This document shows, piece by piece, positions 61,376 through 64,000 of a DNA stretch of 64,000 bases (within the stretch, counting starts at the first letter, position 1; each line of letters opens with the position of its first letter). The stretch spans positions 62,001 through 126,000 of the forward strand of contig DATGUN010000017.1 of NCBI GenBank assembly GCA_035301285.1, read 5' to 3'. Under the pieces are notes generated by a model, which was not told the origin of the DNA, searched no databases, and saw nothing but the letters and a program-made list of their open reading frames with translations. Source of the DNA: DATGUN01 sp035301285. Lineage in GTDB: Bacteria > Bacillota > Bacilli > Bacillales > Amphibacillaceae. The position numbers and the translations under genes were made by a program.

Positions 61376-62281
61376 TTGAAAAAAGCATACCTCTATATAC
61401 TTATCGGAGCAGCTCTCTGGGGGACAATCGGATGGTATGTGAAGCATTTATATGCACTGGGGTTCACCCCTATGGAAGTCGTTTCACTACGTGTCTCAAG
61501 TACTGCAGTGATACTCGGGATCTACCTTCTTTTCACAAATCCCGAACAGCTGAAATTAAAAAAAGTAACCGATATAAAGTTTTTTATCGGGACAGGAATA
61601 TTCAGTATCATATTCTTTAATTATACCATGTTCACAACCATCGAACTATCGACGATTCCCGTAGCAACTGCGCTTCTATACACAGCACCGGCGTTTGTAA
61701 CGATTCTTTCTTACTTTCTATTTCACGAACCATTTACCCCGACAAAGATCATCGCTCTTTTTATAACGTTTATCGGAACATGTCTAGTAGTCGGGATTAT
61801 CCCTTTCTCTTTGCAAACGCTGGAATTCAGTAGCATTTTGTTCGGACTCGGATCTGGAATCGGCTATAGCCTGTACAGTATCTTCAGCAAATTCGCCTTG
61901 GAAAAATATAATAGTTTGCAAATCACCATGTTCACATTTCTGATCGCAAGTATTGCCATACTACCGTTTTTTCCCTATGCTGAAAAAGGTTATCTTTTAA
62001 TGGATTGGAATGTATTATTCTATGCATTTGGGCTCGGATTTTTACCAACGGCCTTCGCTTACATCATTTATACATACGGTCTACATTATACAGAAGCTTC
62101 CAAAGCATCGATTCTAACAACTGTTGAACCCGTTGTAGCGACATTGATTGGCATATTTATTTTCCATGAATCCTTTTCAGGTGTACAAATGATTGGCATG
62201 GCCTTTATTATCGGCGCCGTCATTTTAATACAAGTCAACATGAAAAATCGTGCTTACTTTTCAAAGTCTAATCGGGCCTGA
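61376..62281 (+). CDS. EamA/DMT family transporter
   Basis: 301 residues, ten membrane segments in two EamA repeats (about 5-135 and 145-290), starting with IGAALWGTIGWYVKHL. Start TTG 61376 after TAGGAGGG, eight bases upstream. Probable metabolite or drug exporter; the family does not predict the substrate. Last membrane segment followed by a basic tail. Confidence 0.9.
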   Translation: MKKAYLYILIGAALWGTIGWYVKHLYALGFTPMEVVSLRVSSTAVILGIYLLFTNPEQLKLKKVTDIKFFIGTGIFSIIFFNYTMFTTIELSTIPVATALLYTAPAFVTILSYFLFHEPFTPTKIIALFITFIGTCLVVGIIPFSLQTLEFSSILFGLGSGIGYSLYSIFSKFALEKYNSLQITMFTFLIASIAILPFFPYAEKGYLLMDWNVLFYAFGLGFLPTAFAYIIYTYGLHYTEASKASILTTVEPVVATLIGIFIFHESFSGVQMIGMAFIIGAVILIQVNMKNRAYFSKSNRA

Positions 62282-62327
62282 ATCATCACACTCTCTTAAT
62301 TCAGGTCTGTCGAAAGCTTACAATCCA

Positions 62328-62343
62328 AGTGACACATATCACT
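62328..62343 (+). promoter_or_regulatory. Fnr-type palindrome at -41.5 upstream of ric
   Basis: AGTGA-CACATA-TCACT. A -10 TATGAT at 62365-62370 predicts a start at 62377, putting the palindrome centre (62335.5) at -41.5. No -35 hexamer is present, as expected for an activator-dependent promoter. The B. subtilis Fnr site is TGTGA-N6-TCACT at the same position as I recall it. Confidence 0.6.
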
Positions 62344-62401
62344 GCATCTGACCTGTTTATCATCTATGATAAGAATGATGATAAAACAGGAGGTCATATG
62401 T

Positions 62402-63115
62402 ATGCACACATTCACAGCCAACGATAAGCCGGCTGATATCGTTAAGATTTTTCCCAAGGCAAGTGATTTATTTAAGCAATGGCGGATTGACTTTTGCTGT
62501 AACGGCAATCATCCTCTTGCAGATGTCTTTGCCGAAGAAAACCATGATCCGCAGGTTGTTTTGGATGAACTGAATACAGCTTATGCTGCTTGGTCTGAAG
62601 AAGATCCCGAAAAAGTGGATTGGGATAACATGCCTTATGGAGAACTTGTGGATCACATCATTTATAAACACCACGCATATTTAAAAGAAGAACTTCCAGC
62701 ACTCGGGGAATTTGTGACAAAAATATTCCGCGTACACGGAGGCTCACATTTACATTTAAAAGAATTACATCGATTATACAACGCTTTTAAAACTGAAATG
62801 GAAGAACATATGCTATTGGAAGAAACCGACGTATTTCCACTCATCAAGGAATTCGGTGAAAATCCAAATACTGCCTTACTCGAACATATCATCGAGGCGA
62901 ATGGCGGGCTTGAGGATGATCATCAGGAGGCAGGCGATCTTTTAAAGCAAATACGATTGATTACAGATGATTTTACTCCTCCTGAAGATGCCTGTAACTC
63001 TTACCGAATCACCTATTCACGTTTAAAAGAAATGGAATCTGATACATTTCAACTTGTTCACTTAGAAAATAACATCTTGTTCAAAAACCTTGCTCAGGAA
63101 GAAAAATCCAAATAA
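62402..63115 (+). CDS. ric: Iron-sulfur cluster repair di-iron protein (RIC/ScdA/YtfE family)
   Basis: 237 residues from ATG 62402, seven bases after AGGAGGT. N-terminal ScdA_N domain (about 1-60) with the conserved FCCNGN, then a hemerythrin-like four-helix domain (about 75-230). It supplies di-iron ligands in DHIIYKHHAYL, HGGSHLHLKEL, EEHMLLEETDVFP, EDDHQEAG and LVHLENNILF. Repairs Fe-S clusters damaged by nitric oxide or peroxide; relatives are induced under oxygen limitation or nitrosative stress. The Fnr-type site upstream agrees with such control. Confidence 0.94.
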   Translation: MHTFTANDKPADIVKIFPKASDLFKQWRIDFCCNGNHPLADVFAEENHDPQVVLDELNTAYAAWSEEDPEKVDWDNMPYGELVDHIIYKHHAYLKEELPALGEFVTKIFRVHGGSHLHLKELHRLYNAFKTEMEEHMLLEETDVFPLIKEFGENPNTALLEHIIEANGGLEDDHQEAGDLLKQIRLITDDFTPPEDACNSYRITYSRLKEMESDTFQLVHLENNILFKNLAQEEKSK

Positions 63116-63118
63116 GTC

Positions 63119-63155
63119 AAATAAACGTAGAGTCCAGTGGGACTCTACGTTTATC
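63119..63155. terminator. Bidirectional terminator between ric and the fbpB-family gene
   Basis: 13-bp stem AAACGTAGAGTCC/GGACTCTACGTTT with a 4-base loop, overlapping the 3' end of the minus-strand gene. Confidence 0.85.
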
Positions 63156-63315
63156 TTTGAAATATGCGTCTGCTCCGTGTTTGCTCTTTGGGATCTTCGT
63201 CTGATTGTTTATCCTCCAGACGCATTTCCAATCTCTGCATTAATTGTTCATCATCCATTAACTCTCTTTTATTCTCGGAAACAAGATCCTCAAAACGATG
63301 ATATTTAGAACGCAT
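63151..63315 (-). CDS. FbpB family small basic protein
   Basis: 54 residues, MRSKYHRFEDLVSENKRELM then MQRLEMRLEDKQ and a basic end RSRRIFQR. The FEDLVxENKxELxxD pattern is that of the Fur-regulated basic protein B family. In B. subtilis FbpB helps the small RNA FsrA in the iron-sparing response. AGGAGAG lies seven bases before ATG 63315. No clear Fur box could be found upstream. Next to ric, another iron-related gene. Confidence 0.8.
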   Translation of the reverse strand: MRSKYHRFEDLVSENKRELMDDEQLMQRLEMRLEDKQSDEDPKEQTRSRRIFQR

Positions 63316-63711
63316 ATAAACACTCTCCTCTTATGTTCTAGTCATATTATACCCTATATCAAACCATACTAATCATAATTGTGTGAAGATTTTATGAAGA
63401 TTTCTGTTTCATTCGTTCTTTCTTTTCTATATAAAAAATGTCATAAAAACAGCATTCAAATATATGGTTACCATAAGGCGTAATCAAAAATATCAACGGC
63501 GCTTCCCATTTGAAAAAGAGATAATGACATCAAGAACATGATATTGTACTAAACCACCAATCACAAATCATAAAAATATAATAAGGCTACCTGGATCGAT
63601 TACTTTTAAGATGATTGTGGAGTTTTTACTATATGATAATAACATTTTAGTATATACTGTAGGTAAGATATTTTATATGAATTTGGACTTTTGATTGAGA
63701 GGATGTTTAAT
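63316..63711. other. Intergenic region between the fbpB-family gene and the signal peptidase gene
   Basis: No gene seen in this A/T-rich stretch. A minus-strand TATAAT lies about 30 bases before the fbpB-family start. No other structure recognised. Confidence 0.5.
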
Positions 63712-64000
63712 GTGGCAAAGACAAAAAAGAAAAGCGAATGGCTGGAATGGACAAAAGCGATTATAATCGCTGTTTTATTAGCCTTCTTTTTAAGGACGTT
63801 TGTGTTTGCTACATCTATTGTAGAGGGAGAGAGCATGGACCCTACACTTGAGAATGGCGAAAGAGTGATTGTGAATAAATTTGTATACTTATTCGGCGAG
63901 CCAGAACGCGGGGACATCGTTATTATTCAACGCCCGACTAAAAATTATGTCAAACGTGTGATTGGTATGCCTGGAGAAACGGTGAAGATGGAAAACCATT
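63712..64000 (+). CDS. Signal peptidase I, partial (C-terminus off the window)
   Basis: First 96 residues visible. GTG 63712 is nine bases after GAGAGG; an in-frame ATG at 63703 abuts that site. Short basic cytoplasmic start, one membrane anchor (about residues 15-33), then the extracytoplasmic S26 protease. The nucleophile Ser is in GESMDPT (about residue 42) and the general-base Lys in YVKRVIGMPGE (about residue 81). The single anchor is the Bacillus SipS/SipT type. Removes signal peptides from Sec and Tat substrates. Confidence 0.95.
   Translation, partial: MAKTKKKSEWLEWTKAIIIAVLLAFFLRTFVFATSIVEGESMDPTLENGERVIVNKFVYLFGEPERGDIVIIQRPTKNYVKRVIGMPGETVKMENH

Noticed and set aside
1..64000. CRISPR arrays, tRNA or rRNA genes, prophage or integrated element with attachment sites
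   Set aside because: No regularly spaced repeats, cloverleaf sequences or phage or integrase genes seen anywhere in the window.

Overview
This is a chromosomal core-genome window from a low-GC, endospore-forming Bacillaceae. Spore-specific genes (spoVD, ylbJ, an rsfA-type regulator, a YhcN/YlaJ lipoprotein), bacillithiol synthesis (bshC), a caa3 oxidase and ricF/ylbF support this. The acidic, Asp/Glu-rich linkers and tails of several proteins, a BCCT osmolyte carrier and the overall sequence style suggest a moderately halophilic relative of Oceanobacillus, Virgibacillus or Lentibacillus; that is inference. I found no tRNA, rRNA, CRISPR array, prophage or intact insertion sequence.

Layout. 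Positions 1-37,400 match, in reverse, the Bacillus subtilis ykt-yla-cta-ylb-dcw stretch. It begins with the division and cell-wall cluster mraZ-rsmH-ftsL-pbpB-spoVD-murE (minus strand, murE cut by the window edge). Next come bshC, ylbP, an rsfA-type gene, an enoyl-CoA hydratase, rpmF, ylbN, tmcAL, ylbL, ylbJ, coaD, rsmD, ylbG, ylbF and ylbC. These are followed by a YugN-like gene, an AI-2E-type permease, ctaG-F-E-D-C, divergent ctaA, ftsW and ylaN. The run ends with ylaL, ylaJ, ylaI, ylaH, ylaF, a suhB-type phosphatase, yktB, a nitronate monooxygenase-like gene and yktA. Several large genes expected from the B. subtilis order are absent: ctaB, pycA, typA and phoH.

Positions 37,200-50,970 hold the pyruvate dehydrogenase region. 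It has an SR1-like dual-function small RNA encoding a 33-residue SR1P peptide, a lipoprotein polysaccharide deacetylase, a BCCT transporter, pdhA-B-C-D, ykyA and def. After these come an unknown 33-residue basic peptide, rpoY-rnjA and ktrC. A decayed ISL3 transposase end and a palindromic dispersed repeat lie between rnjA and ktrC.

Positions 51,100-64,000 hold a heterodimeric ABC exporter, ykuV, the c-di-AMP sensor gene darB (cbpB), a czrA-czcD zinc-efflux operon, trhA, fadH and ykuE (Tat substrate). They continue with ykyB, a small membrane protein, an EamA exporter, a di-iron Fe-S repair protein (ric/scdA), an fbpB-family small protein and the start of a signal peptidase I gene (cut by the window end).

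The most notable items are non-coding or small. A plus-strand small-RNA candidate with C-rich segments lies between rsmD and ylbG. SR1 has two CcpN-like boxes. 10-bp-phased MraZ-type boxes lie on both sides of the mraZ/bshC boundary. An Fnr-type palindrome sits at -41.5 from the inferred ric start site. The AI-2E-type permease gene appears to start at an ATA codon. All functional statements rest on reading the sequence and on family knowledge; no database search was run.
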